NCBI GenBank assembly: GCA_963843275.1
Contig: CAWJJM010000012.1
Coordinates: forward strand, 1,736,001 to 1,800,000
Direction of reading: 5' to 3'
Origin: CAWJJM01 sp963843275
GTDB lineage: Bacteria; Acidobacteriota; Thermoanaerobaculia; Multivoradales; JBCCEF01
Length of the DNA: 64,000 nucleotides
Shown here piece by piece: positions 9,344 to 18,812 of this stretch. Position numbers and translations under genes: made by a program. The notes beneath the pieces were generated by a model. It did not search any database. It saw only the letters and a program-made list of their open reading frames with translations, and was not told the DNA's origin. Positions within the stretch are counted from its first letter, which is position 1; each line of letters starts with the position of its first letter.

Positions 9344-10291
9344 GTGCCGCCCCTCCCCCCGCCCGCCACCTGGACCACCCGTTTCGCCCCGGCGCCCACC
9401 GGCCTGCTCCACCTCGGCCACGCCGTCAACGCGGTGTGGGTGTGGGGCCTGGCCGGGGCCTTCGGTGGACGGGTGCTGCTGCGGGTCGAGGACCACGACC
9501 GGCGACGCTCGCGGCGCCGCTTCGAGCGCTCCCTGCTCGACGACCTCGACTGGCTGGGGCTGGAGCCCGACGAACCGCCCACCGCCGCCTTCCGGCGCGG
9601 CGGGCCCCTGCCCTGGCGGCAGAGCGACCGCGGCGCGCGCTACGCCGCGGCCCTGGCCGACCTGGCGGCGGCGGGTCGCGTCTACGCCTGCCGCTGCAGC
9701 CGGCGTCAGATCGAGGCCGCCGGCGGCCGGCGCGGCGACGAGCTGTGCTACCCGGGGACCTGCCGCGAGGCCGCGGTCGACCCGGAGGAGACGCCGATGC
9801 GCCGCGTGCGCCTCGAGCGGGAGGAGGTGCGGTTCGACGACCTGCTGCTCGGACCGCAGGTCCAGGTGCCCGCCGAGCAGTGCGGCGACCTCCCGGCCCG
9901 TGATCGCGACGGCAACTGGACCTACGCCTTCGCGGTGGTGGTCGACGACCTCGACCAGGGGGTCGACCTGGTCGTCCGCGGCGCCGACCTGCTCGCCGCC
10001 ACCGGCCGGCAGATGCAGCTCGCCGCCCTCCTCGGCCGGCCGCGCCCGCCCCGCGTCCTCCACCACCCCCTCGTCCTGCGCCCCGACGGCACCAAGCTGT
10101 CGAAGGCCAACCGCGACACCGGCCTCGCCGACCTCCGCCGCGCCGGCTGGACCGCGGCCCGCGTCCTCGGCGCGGCCGCCCGCCTCGCCGGCCTCCGGGC
10201 CCGCAGCCGCCCGCTCGCCGCGGCCGACCTTCCCGCGCTCGTCGCCGAGACCCGCCCCGAGCTCGCCCGACGCCTCGGGCCCCCGCGCTGA
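9344..10291 (+). CDS. gluQ: Glutamyl-Q tRNA(Asp) synthetase
   Basis: Paralogue of the catalytic half of glutamyl-tRNA synthetase. It activates glutamate and attaches it to the queuosine base at position 34 of tRNA-Asp. The 315 residues hold the class I signature TGLLHLGHA (HIGH-like) and KLSKAN (KMSKS-like). The zinc-binding arrangement CRC...CYPGTC is characteristic of GluQ, and there is no anticodon-binding domain. The length is close to the usual GluQ size of about 300. The start is a GTG at 9344. It is divergent from the kinase and convergent with uvrB. A discriminating glutamyl-tRNA synthetase would be longer, so GluQ is preferred. Confidence 0.92.
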   Translation: MPPLPPPATWTTRFAPAPTGLLHLGHAVNAVWVWGLAGAFGGRVLLRVEDHDRRRSRRRFERSLLDDLDWLGLEPDEPPTAAFRRGGPLPWRQSDRGARYAAALADLAAAGRVYACRCSRRQIEAAGGRRGDELCYPGTCREAAVDPEETPMRRVRLEREEVRFDDLLLGPQVQVPAEQCGDLPARDRDGNWTYAFAVVVDDLDQGVDLVVRGADLLAATGRQMQLAALLGRPRPPRVLHHPLVLRPDGTKLSKANRDTGLADLRRAGWTAARVLGAAARLAGLRARSRPLAAADLPALVAETRPELARRLGPPR

Positions 10292-10383
10292 CCCCGGCCG
10301 CGGGACACCGCCCCGCGGACGGGACGGGCGCAGCGAGAGTCGCCCGGCGAGCCGCTCCCGGGGCGCCGCGTGTCGAGCGCCGC

Positions 10384-10403
10384 GGCGGACCGCCCGGTCC
10401 GCC
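10384..10403. terminator. Hairpin between convergent gluQ and uvrB
   Basis: A perfect 9-bp inverted repeat (GGCGGACCG / CGGTCCGCC) with a two-base centre sits between the 3' ends of gluQ and uvrB. It could act as a terminator in both directions, although no T tract follows on either strand. Confidence 0.45.
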
Positions 10404-10409
10404 CCGTCC

Positions 10410-12404
10410 TCAGGAGTAGATCTGCAGGTCCTTGAGCTCGCGCACCCGGTCCCGCAGCGCCGCGGCCTCCTCGAACTCCAGGCGCTTGGCCGCGGCGCGC
10501 ATCTCCTTCTCCAGCCGGGCGATGCGCTGCGCCAGCGGCTCGGCGGCGTCCTCGGCGACGTCGCTCAGCCGCCCCGGCGCCGGGGCGTAGTAGTCGAGGT
10601 TCTGCATCGCCACCAGCGGGCTGTGGATGTCCTTGAGGATGCTGCGCGGCTCGATGCCGTGCGCGGCGTTGTGCTCCGCCTGCTTCTCGCGCCGGCGCTC
10701 GGTCTCGTCGAGGGCGCGGCGCATCGAGTCGGTGACCCGGTCGGCGTAGAAGATGACCCGCCCGCCGAGGTTGCGCGCGGCGCGGCCGGCGGTCTGGATC
10801 AGCGCCGTCTCCGAGCGCAGGAAGCCCTCGCGGTCGGCGTCGAGGATGGCCACCAGCGAGACCTCCGGGATGTCGAGCCCCTCGCGCAGCAGGTTGATCC
10901 CCACCAGCACGTCGAACTCACCGCGGCGCAGCCCGAGGATGATCTCCACCCGCTCCAGCGTGTCGACGTCGGAGTGCATGTAGCGGACGCGGACGTCGAG
11001 CTCGGTGAGGTACTGGGTGAGCTCCTCCGCCATCCGCTTGGTCAGGGTCGTCACCAGCACCCGCTCGCCGCGCTCCGCCACGCGCCGGATCTCCGCCAGC
11101 AGGTCGTCCACCTGGCCGCGTGCCGGCCGCACCTCGATCACCGGATCGAGCAGCCCGGTGGGGCGCAGGAGCTGCTCGACGACGATGCCGCCGGCGCGCT
11201 CGAGCTCCCAGGCCGCCGGCGTCGCCGAGATGTAGAGCCGCTGCCCCACCTTGGCGTCGAACTCGTCGAAGGTCAGCGGCCGGTTGTCGAGCGCGCTGGG
11301 GAGCCGGAAACCGTAGTCGACCAGCACCTCCTTGCGCGAGCGGTCGCCGAAGTACATGCCGCGGACCTGGGGGATCGTCTGGTGGCTCTCGTCCACCACC
11401 AGCAGGAAGTCGTCGGGGAAGTAGTCGAGCAGGGTCGGGGGCGGCTCCCCGGGGGCGCGTCCCGACAGGTGGCGCGAGTAGTTCTCGATGCCGTGGCAGT
11501 AGCCGATCTCGCGCAGCATCTCGAGGTCGAAACGGGTGCGCTGCTCGAGGCGCTGGAACTCCAGCAGCTTGCCCTCGTCGGAGAGCACGGCGAGGCGCTC
11601 GGCGAGCTCGAGCTGGATCGTGTCGACGGCGCGGGCGAGGACGTCGGCCGGGGTCACGTAGTGGGTCTTCGGGTAGACCGCCACCCGCTCGACGTCCCGC
11701 AGCACCTCGCCGGTCAGGGTGTCGATACGGCTGATCCGCTCCACCTCGTCGCCGAAGTACTCGACGCGGATCCCGACGTCCTCGTAGGCCGGCAGGATCT
11801 CGAGGATGTCGCCGCGCACCCGGAAGGCGCCGTGGAAGAGGTCGAGCTGGGTGCGCTGGTACTGCATCGCCACCAGGCGCGCCAGGGCCGGCTCCATGCC
11901 CTCGGTGGAGCCGCGGCTGAACAGGTGCAGCATGGCGCGGAAGGTCTCCGGCGAGCCGAGGCCGTAGATGCACGACACCGAGGCGACGATCAGCACGTCG
12001 CGGCGCTCGAACAGCGCCTTGGTGGCGCGCAGCCGCAGCCGGTCGATCTCCTCGTTGATCGTCGTCTCCTTCTCGATGTAGGTGTCGGTCTGCGGGACGT
12101 AGGCCTCGGGCTGGTAGTAGTCGTAGTAGGAGACGAAGTACTCCACCGCGTTGTGGGGGAAGAAGCTGCGGAACTCCTGGTAGAGCTGCGCCGCCAGCGT
12201 CTTGTTGTGCGACAGGACCAGGGTGGGCCGATCGATCTCCTCGACGACCTTGGCGACGGTGTAGGTCTTGCCGGAGCCGGTGACGCCGAGCAGCACCTGC
12301 TCGCGGTCGCCGCGGCGGATGCCCGCGGTGAGCTGGCGGATCGCCTCCGGCTGGTCGCCCTGCGGCGAGAACGGTGAGACGAGCTGGAAGCGGTCGGTGG
12401 ACAT
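10410..12404 (-). CDS. uvrB: UvrB, excinuclease ABC subunit B
   Basis: DNA helicase-like damage verification subunit of nucleotide excision repair, loaded by UvrA and recruiting UvrC. The 664 residues have Walker A GVTGSGKT (40-47), the Tyr-rich beta-hairpin around YYDYYQPEAYVPQTD, the DESH box in VVDESHQT, helicase motif VI QTAGRAARN, and a C-terminal UVR motif (EFEEAAALRDRVREL) that contacts UvrC. Full length and intact, unlike the uvrC copy in this window. The ATG at 12402-12404 gives the family N-terminus. A stem followed by four T residues upstream separates it from the preceding membrane protein gene. Confidence 0.97.
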   Translation of the reverse strand: MSTDRFQLVSPFSPQGDQPEAIRQLTAGIRRGDREQVLLGVTGSGKTYTVAKVVEEIDRPTLVLSHNKTLAAQLYQEFRSFFPHNAVEYFVSYYDYYQPEAYVPQTDTYIEKETTINEEIDRLRLRATKALFERRDVLIVASVSCIYGLGSPETFRAMLHLFSRGSTEGMEPALARLVAMQYQRTQLDLFHGAFRVRGDILEILPAYEDVGIRVEYFGDEVERISRIDTLTGEVLRDVERVAVYPKTHYVTPADVLARAVDTIQLELAERLAVLSDEGKLLEFQRLEQRTRFDLEMLREIGYCHGIENYSRHLSGRAPGEPPPTLLDYFPDDFLLVVDESHQTIPQVRGMYFGDRSRKEVLVDYGFRLPSALDNRPLTFDEFDAKVGQRLYISATPAAWELERAGGIVVEQLLRPTGLLDPVIEVRPARGQVDDLLAEIRRVAERGERVLVTTLTKRMAEELTQYLTELDVRVRYMHSDVDTLERVEIILGLRRGEFDVLVGINLLREGLDIPEVSLVAILDADREGFLRSETALIQTAGRAARNLGGRVIFYADRVTDSMRRALDETERRREKQAEHNAAHGIEPRSILKDIHSPLVAMQNLDYYAPAPGRLSDVAEDAAEPLAQRIARLEKEMRAAAKRLEFEEAAALRDRVRELKDLQIYS

Positions 12405-12436
12405 GGACGAGGTCGACAACGCTCCGCGGCGGGGCG

Positions 12437-12469
12437 AAAACTCCCGCCGGCCGGCCTCCCGCCGGCGGG
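12437..12469 (-). terminator. Rho-independent terminator of the 12.5-13.0 kb membrane protein gene
   Basis: On the minus strand, the 9-bp stem CCCGCCGGC / GCCGGCGGG (12461-12469 with 12443-12451, nine-base loop) is followed after two bases by TTTT (12440-12437). This is the classical form and lies between the stop of the small membrane protein gene and the uvrB start. Confidence 0.65.
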
Positions 12470-12495
12470 ACGGCAGCTCCGTGGCGGGCGGCGCG

Positions 12496-13023
12496 CTACG
12501 AGGGTGGCGGGGCGCCGGGCGCGGCCGGGCGCGGCCCGCCACCCCCCTGCGGGCGCTCCGTGCCGGGACCTTCGGCGGTGCCGGCGACCGCCTCGAGCGC
12601 GGCGGTGATGTCGGCCACCTGCTGGCGGGTCAGGCGGGCGTCGGGGCCGCGTCCGCTCGCCGCCACGATGCTGCGCAGCTCGCCCTGCAGGCGCTGCATG
12701 GCGGCGGGGTCGGCGCGGCCGCTGACGATGTCGTCGACGGCCTCGTCGAAGGCGTGCTGGAGCCGCGCCCGGTCGGCGGCCGGCAGGTCCTCCGGGACCC
12801 GCTCCATCACCGTCTGCTCGAGCTCGCCGAACACCCAGCCGAGGAAGTCCTGGGCCTTGAGCAGGAAGACGATCGCCGCGACGCCGACGAGGAAGAAGAG
12901 GACGCCGCAGCCGATCAGCAGCACGCGACGGCCGCGGCCGCCGCCGCCGACGCGGGCGCCGAGATCGACCGGCCGGTCCCCTCCCGGCGGCGGCTCCGGA
13001 AGACCCGTGAAGCGCTCGTCCAT
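12496..13023 (-). CDS. Hypothetical single-pass membrane protein
   Basis: Not recognised. The 175 residues comprise a Pro/Gly-rich cytoplasmic N-terminus, one strong TM helix (about 34-55, VLLIGCGVLFFLVGVAAIVF), an amphipathic, acidic helical region (about 60-145) and a Pro/Gly-rich tail. The ATG at 13021-13023 is 48 bases from the divergent PBP gene. It may share control with that gene, but nothing in the sequence gives a function. Confidence 0.7.
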   Translation of the reverse strand: MDERFTGLPEPPPGGDRPVDLGARVGGGGRGRRVLLIGCGVLFFLVGVAAIVFLLKAQDFLGWVFGELEQTVMERVPEDLPAADRARLQHAFDEAVDDIVSGRADPAAMQRLQGELRSIVAASGRGPDARLTRQQVADITAALEAVAGTAEGPGTERPQGGGGPRPAAPGAPPPS

Positions 13024-13059
13024 GCGCTCCTTCTATCACGCCCGCGGCGCCGCATCGGG

Positions 13060-13065
13060 GATAAT
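13060..13065 (+). promoter_or_regulatory. Possible -10 box of the class A PBP gene
   Basis: GATAAT lies six bases before the ATG at 13072. With the normal -10 to start-site distance the transcript would begin at the start codon. The -35 region is not convincing. Confidence 0.4.
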
Positions 13066-13071
13066 GCCGGC

Positions 13072-15516
13072 ATGGAGTACGACCCGATCGCGCCGCCCTC
13101 CGAACGCCCGCCCACCCCCCCCGCGCCGCGCCGCCGCTCCCGCCCGCCGCGGCGGCTCCGCTGGCTGCGCTGGGTGGTGCCGCTGGTCGCCGCGGTGGTC
13201 CTCGGAGGGGTCGCCGGGGTGGGCGTCGCGGCCGCCATCCACATGCCCCGGGTCGACACCCTGGTCGACTTCACGCCGGGGCTGATCACCCGGCTCTACG
13301 ACGACCAGGGCGACACCTTCGCCACCTTCGCCCGGCAGCGCCGCGTGCTGCTCGAGGAGAACCAGGTCCCGGAGCGTCTGCGGCAGGCCCTGGTGGCGGT
13401 GGAGGACGCCAACTTCTACCACCACGGCGGCATCGACCTGCCGGCGATCTTCCGCGCCGAGGTGGCCAACCTGCGGGCCGGGCACATCGTCGAAGGCGCC
13501 GGCACCCTGACCATGCAGCTCGCCCGGGAGCTGTTCCTCACCCGCGAGCAGACCTGGCGGCGCAAGATCGAGGAGGCCCTGCTCGCCGTCGAGCTCGAGA
13601 AGAGCTTCACCAAGCAGCAGATCCTCACCATGTACATGAACCTGGTGAACCTCGGACACGGCAACTACGGCATGGCGGCCGCGGCGCGCTACTACTTCGA
13701 CAAGGACGTCGGCGAGCTGACCCTGCCGGAGGCGGCCACCCTGGCCGGCATCGTCTGGGCGCCGAGCCGGCTGTCGCCCTACCGCCGTCCGGACCTGGTG
13801 CGGGAGCGTCGCGACAAGGTGCTGCGCCGCATGCTCGCCGAGGGCTACATCGACCGCGCCGCCTACGAGCAGGCGGTGGCGACGCCGCTGCTGGTGGTCT
13901 CGCACGCGCCGGACACGCCGCTCGCGCCCTACTTCGCCGAGGACCTGCGCAAGGTCCTCGAGGCGACCTACGGCACCGAGGCGGTCCACGAGGGAGGGCT
14001 GCAGGTCTGGACCACCCTCGACACCACCATCCAGCAGGACGCCGAGGCGGCGCTGCGCGCCGGCCTGCTGCGCCTCGACCACCGCAAGGGCTGGCGCGGC
14101 GCCACCGCCACCATCCCCGCCGAGGAGGTCGACGGACACCAGCTGCCGTCGTGGAGCGGGCAGCCGCTGGCGCCCGGCCACTGGTACGAGGGGATCGTCC
14201 TCGACGCCGGCGCGGAACGGGCCGAGGTGCGCATCCAGGACCGCACCCTGACGCTGGACCGCGAGGGGATCGCCTGGACCCGGCAGCGGCGCCCCGACGC
14301 CCTGCTGTCGCGCGGCGACGTCGCCTGGTTCCAGGTCGACGCCGGGGAGGGCGACGCGCTCGCCCTGACCCTCGAGCAGCAGCCCGAGATCCAGGGCGCG
14401 GTGGTCGTGCTCGAGTCCGCCACCGGAGCGATCCGCGGGCTGGTCGGCGGTTGGGACTTCGAGCGCAACAAGTTCAACCGCGTCACCCAGGCCAAGCGCC
14501 AGGTCGGCTCCGCCTTCAAGCCGTTCGTCTACGGCGCCGCCCTGGAGATGGGCTACACGCCGGCCGACACGGTCTTCGACGGACCCACCGGCTTCCGCGG
14601 CGCGGGCGGGGAGCTCACCTACTGGCCGCGCAACTACAGCCGCACCTACTCCGGCGTGGTCACTCTGCGCTACGCCCTCGAGCACTCGATCAACATCCCC
14701 GCGGTCAAGCTGCTCGACATGGTGGGGGTGCAGCGGGTCATCGACTTCGCCCACCGCGCCGGCATCGAGTCCGAGCTGCCGCCCTACCCCAGCCTGGCGC
14801 TGGGCTCCGCCGACATCCCGCCGATCGAGCTCGCCGCCGCCTACGCCGCGATCGCCAACCAGGGAACCTGGGTCGAGCCCTACATGATCGACAAGGTGGC
14901 CACGGCGGACGGCGCGGTGCTCGAGCAGCACACCCCGGTGACCCGTTCGAGCACCGACCCGCGGGTGGCGTACGTGCTGACCCACATGCTCGAGGGGGTG
15001 GTCGACCGCGGCACCGGCTACGCCGTCGCCGACCTGCCGATCGACCTGGCCGGCAAGACCGGCACGACCGACAGCTACTCCGACGCCTGGTTCGCCGGCT
15101 TCGCCCCGCGCTACACCCTGCTGGTGTGGATCGGCTACGACGTCAAGCGCTCCCTGGGCCGCGGCATGACCGGCGCCCAGGCGGCACTGCCGGTGTGGCG
15201 GCAGATCGTCGAGAGCGGGCTCGAGCACGGCTGGCTGCGCAAGGGGGAGCGCTTCACCCCGCCCCCGGGAGTGGTGCTCGAGCCGGTGGAGTACCGCACC
15301 GGGCTGCTGCCGGGGGCCGCCGGCGGCCAGGTCGTCGAGGAGGCCTTCGTGGCGGGCACCGAGCCGGTGCAGCGCTCCACCGCCCGCGACGACCTGGTGC
15401 AGAGCCTGGCCTGGTACCAGCAGCGCGCCTTCTACCTGCCGAAGGAGGGTGAAGCCATGACCGACACCCCGGAAGAGCGCGCGGCCGCCGCCGCGGCGGC
15501 CCGGGCGCCCGAGTAA
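13072..15516 (+). CDS. Class A penicillin-binding protein (PBP1A-type)
   Basis: Bifunctional murein synthase anchored in the inner membrane: glycosyltransferase plus DD-transpeptidase. The 814 residues have a short cytoplasmic Pro/Arg-rich tail and one TM helix (about 34-56). The GT51 domain shows the catalytic E111 in VEDANFYHHGG and the GAGTLTMQLAR motif. An inserted region precedes the transpeptidase domain, which has S480-x-x-K483 (GSAFKPF), S539-I-N and K662-T-G. All catalytic motifs are intact. The ATG at 13072 follows a GATAAT box by six bases. The next gene, a hydrolase, starts 29 bases downstream and may be co-transcribed. The C-terminal tail after the KTG motif is long and Ala-rich at its end. 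Confidence 0.95.
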   Translation: MEYDPIAPPSERPPTPPAPRRRSRPPRRLRWLRWVVPLVAAVVLGGVAGVGVAAAIHMPRVDTLVDFTPGLITRLYDDQGDTFATFARQRRVLLEENQVPERLRQALVAVEDANFYHHGGIDLPAIFRAEVANLRAGHIVEGAGTLTMQLARELFLTREQTWRRKIEEALLAVELEKSFTKQQILTMYMNLVNLGHGNYGMAAAARYYFDKDVGELTLPEAATLAGIVWAPSRLSPYRRPDLVRERRDKVLRRMLAEGYIDRAAYEQAVATPLLVVSHAPDTPLAPYFAEDLRKVLEATYGTEAVHEGGLQVWTTLDTTIQQDAEAALRAGLLRLDHRKGWRGATATIPAEEVDGHQLPSWSGQPLAPGHWYEGIVLDAGAERAEVRIQDRTLTLDREGIAWTRQRRPDALLSRGDVAWFQVDAGEGDALALTLEQQPEIQGAVVVLESATGAIRGLVGGWDFERNKFNRVTQAKRQVGSAFKPFVYGAALEMGYTPADTVFDGPTGFRGAGGELTYWPRNYSRTYSGVVTLRYALEHSINIPAVKLLDMVGVQRVIDFAHRAGIESELPPYPSLALGSADIPPIELAAAYAAIANQGTWVEPYMIDKVATADGAVLEQHTPVTRSSTDPRVAYVLTHMLEGVVDRGTGYAVADLPIDLAGKTGTTDSYSDAWFAGFAPRYTLLVWIGYDVKRSLGRGMTGAQAALPVWRQIVESGLEHGWLRKGERFTPPPGVVLEPVEYRTGLLPGAAGGQVVEEAFVAGTEPVQRSTARDDLVQSLAWYQQRAFYLPKEGEAMTDTPEERAAAAAAARAPE

Positions 15517-15545
15517 CGAACCGCGGCCCAGGGCGCCCGAACACG

Positions 15546-16379
15546 ATGGTGACCACGTCGTCCACACGCCCCGACCTGCCCCGCGAGCGCCTGGCGCTGG
15601 TGATGTTCCGGGTGCTCTCGCCTCCCCTGCCGCGGCTCCCGAAGCCGGAGCCGCCGCCGGAGCTGGCGCCGGCCGAGCGGGTGGCGCTGCCGCGGCGCCA
15701 CGCCGGCGGCACGCTCGACGCCACCTGGTACCCGGCGCCCGGGGCGGCCCGCGGCACGGTGCTCCTGCTGCCGCCCTGGACCCCCTGGGGGCGCGCCTAC
15801 TTCCACCGCCGCGGCCGCATCGAGGCGCTGCGCGCCGCCGGTTTCGCCGCCCTCGCCCTCGACTTCCCCGGCTTCGGCGCCAGCGCCCGACCGGCCGGCC
15901 TCTACGACCGCGACGTCGAGGACGCGCTCGACGCGCTGCCCGCCCTCGCCCCGCAGGGGCCGCTCCACGTCTGGGGAGTGAGCGCCGGCGGCTACTGGGC
16001 CCACCCGGTCCTGGCCCGGCGCAACGGCGTCGAAGCCGCCTTCTTCGAGGACGTCTCGGCGCACCTGTTCGAGTGGTCGCGGCGCATGCGGCCGCGCTAC
16101 CGGGCGTTCTTCCGGCTCTTCCGCTGGCTCTTCCCGGAGGTCCACCGCTACCTCGACATCCGCCGGCACGCCGACCAGCTCACCGTCGCCCGCTGCGCCT
16201 ACGCCGCGGGCGCCGACGACCCGGGCATCCCGTCGGCGGAGAGCCGCGAGCTCAGCGGACGGGCCGGGGGCGCGCTGCTGCTGGTGGAGGGGGCCGGACA
16301 CCTCGCCGCCATCAAGCGGGCCACCGCCGAGGTGCTCGAGCTGGCGCTGCGCACGCTCGGCGGCGACGACGCCGGGTGA
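15546..16379 (+). CDS. Alpha/beta hydrolase
   Basis: Alpha/beta-fold hydrolase of 277 residues. The nucleophile elbow GVSAGG, an oxyanion-loop region around LLLPPWTPWG, and a late GAGHLAAI motif supplying the catalytic His are visible. There is no signal peptide, so it is cytosolic. It starts 29 bases after the PBP gene on the same strand and probably shares its transcript. The substrate is unknown; esterase, lipase or dienelactone-type chemistry are all possible. The ATG at 15546 is used; another start within the first 20 codons cannot be excluded. Confidence 0.8.
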   Translation: MVTTSSTRPDLPRERLALVMFRVLSPPLPRLPKPEPPPELAPAERVALPRRHAGGTLDATWYPAPGAARGTVLLLPPWTPWGRAYFHRRGRIEALRAAGFAALALDFPGFGASARPAGLYDRDVEDALDALPALAPQGPLHVWGVSAGGYWAHPVLARRNGVEAAFFEDVSAHLFEWSRRMRPRYRAFFRLFRWLFPEVHRYLDIRRHADQLTVARCAYAAGADDPGIPSAESRELSGRAGGALLLVEGAGHLAAIKRATAEVLELALRTLGGDDAG

Positions 16380-16443
16380 GAGGTGAGAGTGGGCTCCGCC
16401 GGCCCGGCCGGGCGCGGCGCGCACGGCCGGCGACCGGGGCCGC

Positions 16444-17118
16444 TCAGGCGCTCGGCGGGGCGGCCGGCTCGGCGGCGATGCGTTCCTTCGCCTGGCGCAC
16501 CAGGTCGAAGGCCTCGCGGCGCATCTTGTCGCGCTTGGCCTGCTCCTCCGGGAACGCCGGGCGGTACCCCAGCTGCTCGGGGTCGAAGGTGAACGGCCGC
16601 CGCAGCTCGCCGATCCCGGTGATCGACTGCTCGCGGTTGAAGTAGGCCATGTCGTAGTTGTTCGACATGATGATGGCCTCCTCCGGGCAGGCGTCGACGC
16701 AGTAGCCGCAGAAGACGCAGCGCAGCATGTCGATCTCGTAGACCAGCGGGTACTTCTCGATGTTCTCGTCGGGCTGCTCGCCGGCCTCGATATGGATGCA
16801 GTCCGCCGGGCAGGCGGTGGCGCAGAGGAAGCAGGCGACGCAGCGCAGCGAGCCGTCGGGGCGGGTGGTCAGGATGTGGTGGCCGCGGTAGCGGTGGCTG
16901 TACTCGCGGCGCTGCTCGGGGTACTCGATCGCATAGCTCTTGCGGAGTCCGAACAGGTTGCCGAAGAAGTGGCGCATGGTGACCATCATCCCGCCCAGCA
17001 GCGGCAGGTAGAGGCGCTCGGCGAGGCTGTAGCTCTTCGGCCGCACCTCGGTCGGGTGCGGCCCGACCGGCAGGTTGGTGCGCGGCGTCGGAGGCGTCGT
17101 GGTGGCGGGTTCGGTCAT
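16444..17118 (-). CDS. nuoI: NADH-quinone oxidoreductase subunit I
   Basis: Iron-sulfur subunit of respiratory complex I, in the peripheral arm next to the membrane. The 224 residues hold two 4Fe-4S ferredoxin motifs: C93, C96, C99, C103 and C134, C137, C140, C144. These bind clusters N6a and N6b. The N-terminal 30 residues are Thr/Pro-rich and beyond the usual family start. The ATG overlaps the nuoCD stop in an ATGA arrangement (17115-17118), so translation is coupled. It is the last gene of a three-gene nuoB-nuoCD-nuoI cluster; the other subunits are not in this window. Confidence 0.95.
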   Translation of the reverse strand: MTEPATTTPPTPRTNLPVGPHPTEVRPKSYSLAERLYLPLLGGMMVTMRHFFGNLFGLRKSYAIEYPEQRREYSHRYRGHHILTTRPDGSLRCVACFLCATACPADCIHIEAGEQPDENIEKYPLVYEIDMLRCVFCGYCVDACPEEAIIMSNNYDMAYFNREQSITGIGELRRPFTFDPEQLGYRPAFPEEQAKRDKMRREAFDLVRQAKERIAAEPAAPPSA

Positions 17119-18812
17119 CGTTCGAGCTCTCCGGCGATGATGTTCAGCCCCCCGAGCGTGGCGATGGCGTCGGACACCGAGCCGCCGTTGATGAGCTGCG
17201 GGAAGGTCGAGAAGATCGGGAAGCAGGGTGGCCGCACCTTGATGCGGTACGGTTTGCCCGAGCCGTCCGAGACGATGTAGTAGCCGAGCTCGCCGTTGGC
17301 GCCCTCCACCTGGCCGTAGCGCTCCCCCGCCGGCACCTGGATGCCGTCCATGATCAGCTTGAAGTGGTAGATCATGGCCTCCATCTGGTTGTAGGCGGCG
17401 TCCTTCGGCGGCAGCGCCACGTGGGGGTCGTCGACGATGTAGGGGCCTTCCGGCATGCCGCGGTCGAGGAGCTGGCGGATGATCTTGATCGACTCGCGGA
17501 TCTCGGCGTTGCGCTGCCGGTAGCGGTCGTAGACGTCGCCGCCGGTGAAGGTCGGCACGTCCCAGTCGACGGTGTCGTAGAGGTCGTAGGGATCGGCCCG
17601 GCGGACGTCGTAGGCCACCCCGGCGGCGCGCAGGCAGGGACCGGTCCAGCCCCAGTTGACGGCGTCGGCCCCGGAGATCGCGGCGACCCCCACCGAGCGG
17701 TCCATCCAGATGCGGTTCTTGTCGACCAGCTTCTCGACGTCGGCGATGAACGGCGGGGTGATCTCGAGCAGCCGGTCGCACTGCTCCATGAAGTCCGGCG
17801 GCAGGTCCTGCATCAGGCCGCCGATGCGGCAGCCCGACACGGTGAGCCGGGCCCCGAAGCACGACTCGAGCAGACCGTAGATCTCCTCGCGGACCTGGAA
17901 CATGTACCAGAAGTTGGTCAGCGCGCCGACGTCGACCAGGGTCGAGCCGTTGGCGACGCAGTGGTCCATGATGCGGCTGAACTCGGAGAGGATGGTGCGC
18001 GCCCACACCGCCTTCGGCGGCGCCTCGATGCCCAGCATCCGCTCCACGGTGCGCGCGTAGCCGACGTTGTTGATGAACGACGAGCAGTAGTTGAGGCGGT
18101 CGGTATAGGGGATCACCTGCTGCCAGGTGTGGGTCTCCGCCATCTTCTCGAAGCAGCGGTGCAGGTAGCCGGTCTCGACGTCCGAGCCGACGATCTGCTC
18201 GCCGTCGAGCACCGCCATCAGGCGGAAGGTGCCGTGCATCGCCGGGTGCGACGGGCCGATGTTGACGCTCATGCGCTCGAACATCTCGTCGTCCGACGGC
18301 TCCTCGTACCCCGGCAGGTAGACGAAGTGCGGCTTGTAGATGCGGTCCTCGGTGAGGATCCAGCGGCGCGCCGGGTCGTAGTCCTTGCGCAGCGGGAAGC
18401 CCTGGAACGCCTCGTGGGTGAGCAGGCGCGACAGGTTCGGGTGACCCTCGACCCGGATGCCGAACATCTCGTGCAGCTCGCGCTCGAACCAGTTCGCCGC
18501 CTTCCACACCGGGATCAGCGTGGGGAGCCAGGCGTCGTCGGCGGCCAGCGGCACCTTCAACCGCATGCGCTCGCCGCGCGGGATCGAGTACAGGTGCAGG
18601 ACCGCCTCGAAGCGCTCGTCGCGCTCCGGGTAGTCGACGCCGCACAGGTCGAGCAGCAGGTCGAACCGGGTGTCGGCGCCGTCGCGCAGCTCGCGACAGA
18701 CGTCGATCAGGACGTCACGATCGACGATCCACGTCGGCTGGTCGAGCCCCTCCTCGGGGGCGACGCCGGCCGGGAACTTCTCAAGCAGGGAGGACTCCGC
18801 CAGAGCTGGCAC
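17115..18812 (-). CDS. nuoCD: NADH-quinone oxidoreductase subunits C and D, fused
   Basis: Fusion of the 30-kDa (NuoC) and 49-kDa (NuoD) subunits of complex I; NuoD forms the quinone pocket with NuoB. In 565 residues, NuoC occupies about 1-165 (the HEMFGI and FPLRKDY motifs are present). NuoD runs from about 180 to the end, with NIGPSHPAMHG at its start, the SGCRIGG segment, and a C-terminal half homologous to NiFe-hydrogenase large subunits but lacking the nickel cysteines. The GTG at 18812 lies inside the nuoB 3' end, giving a 32-base overlap. NuoCD fusions are known in enterobacteria and other lineages. Confidence 0.95.
   Translation of the reverse strand: MPALAESSLLEKFPAGVAPEEGLDQPTWIVDRDVLIDVCRELRDGADTRFDLLLDLCGVDYPERDERFEAVLHLYSIPRGERMRLKVPLAADDAWLPTLIPVWKAANWFERELHEMFGIRVEGHPNLSRLLTHEAFQGFPLRKDYDPARRWILTEDRIYKPHFVYLPGYEEPSDDEMFERMSVNIGPSHPAMHGTFRLMAVLDGEQIVGSDVETGYLHRCFEKMAETHTWQQVIPYTDRLNYCSSFINNVGYARTVERMLGIEAPPKAVWARTILSEFSRIMDHCVANGSTLVDVGALTNFWYMFQVREEIYGLLESCFGARLTVSGCRIGGLMQDLPPDFMEQCDRLLEITPPFIADVEKLVDKNRIWMDRSVGVAAISGADAVNWGWTGPCLRAAGVAYDVRRADPYDLYDTVDWDVPTFTGGDVYDRYRQRNAEIRESIKIIRQLLDRGMPEGPYIVDDPHVALPPKDAAYNQMEAMIYHFKLIMDGIQVPAGERYGQVEGANGELGYYIVSDGSGKPYRIKVRPPCFPIFSTFPQLINGGSVSDAIATLGGLNIIAGELER

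Noticed and set aside
12268..13071. Possible 268-residue N-terminal extension of the class A PBP
   Set aside because: The extension overlaps uvrB and the small membrane protein on the other strand and has no family similarity; the ATG at 13072 starts a normal PBP.
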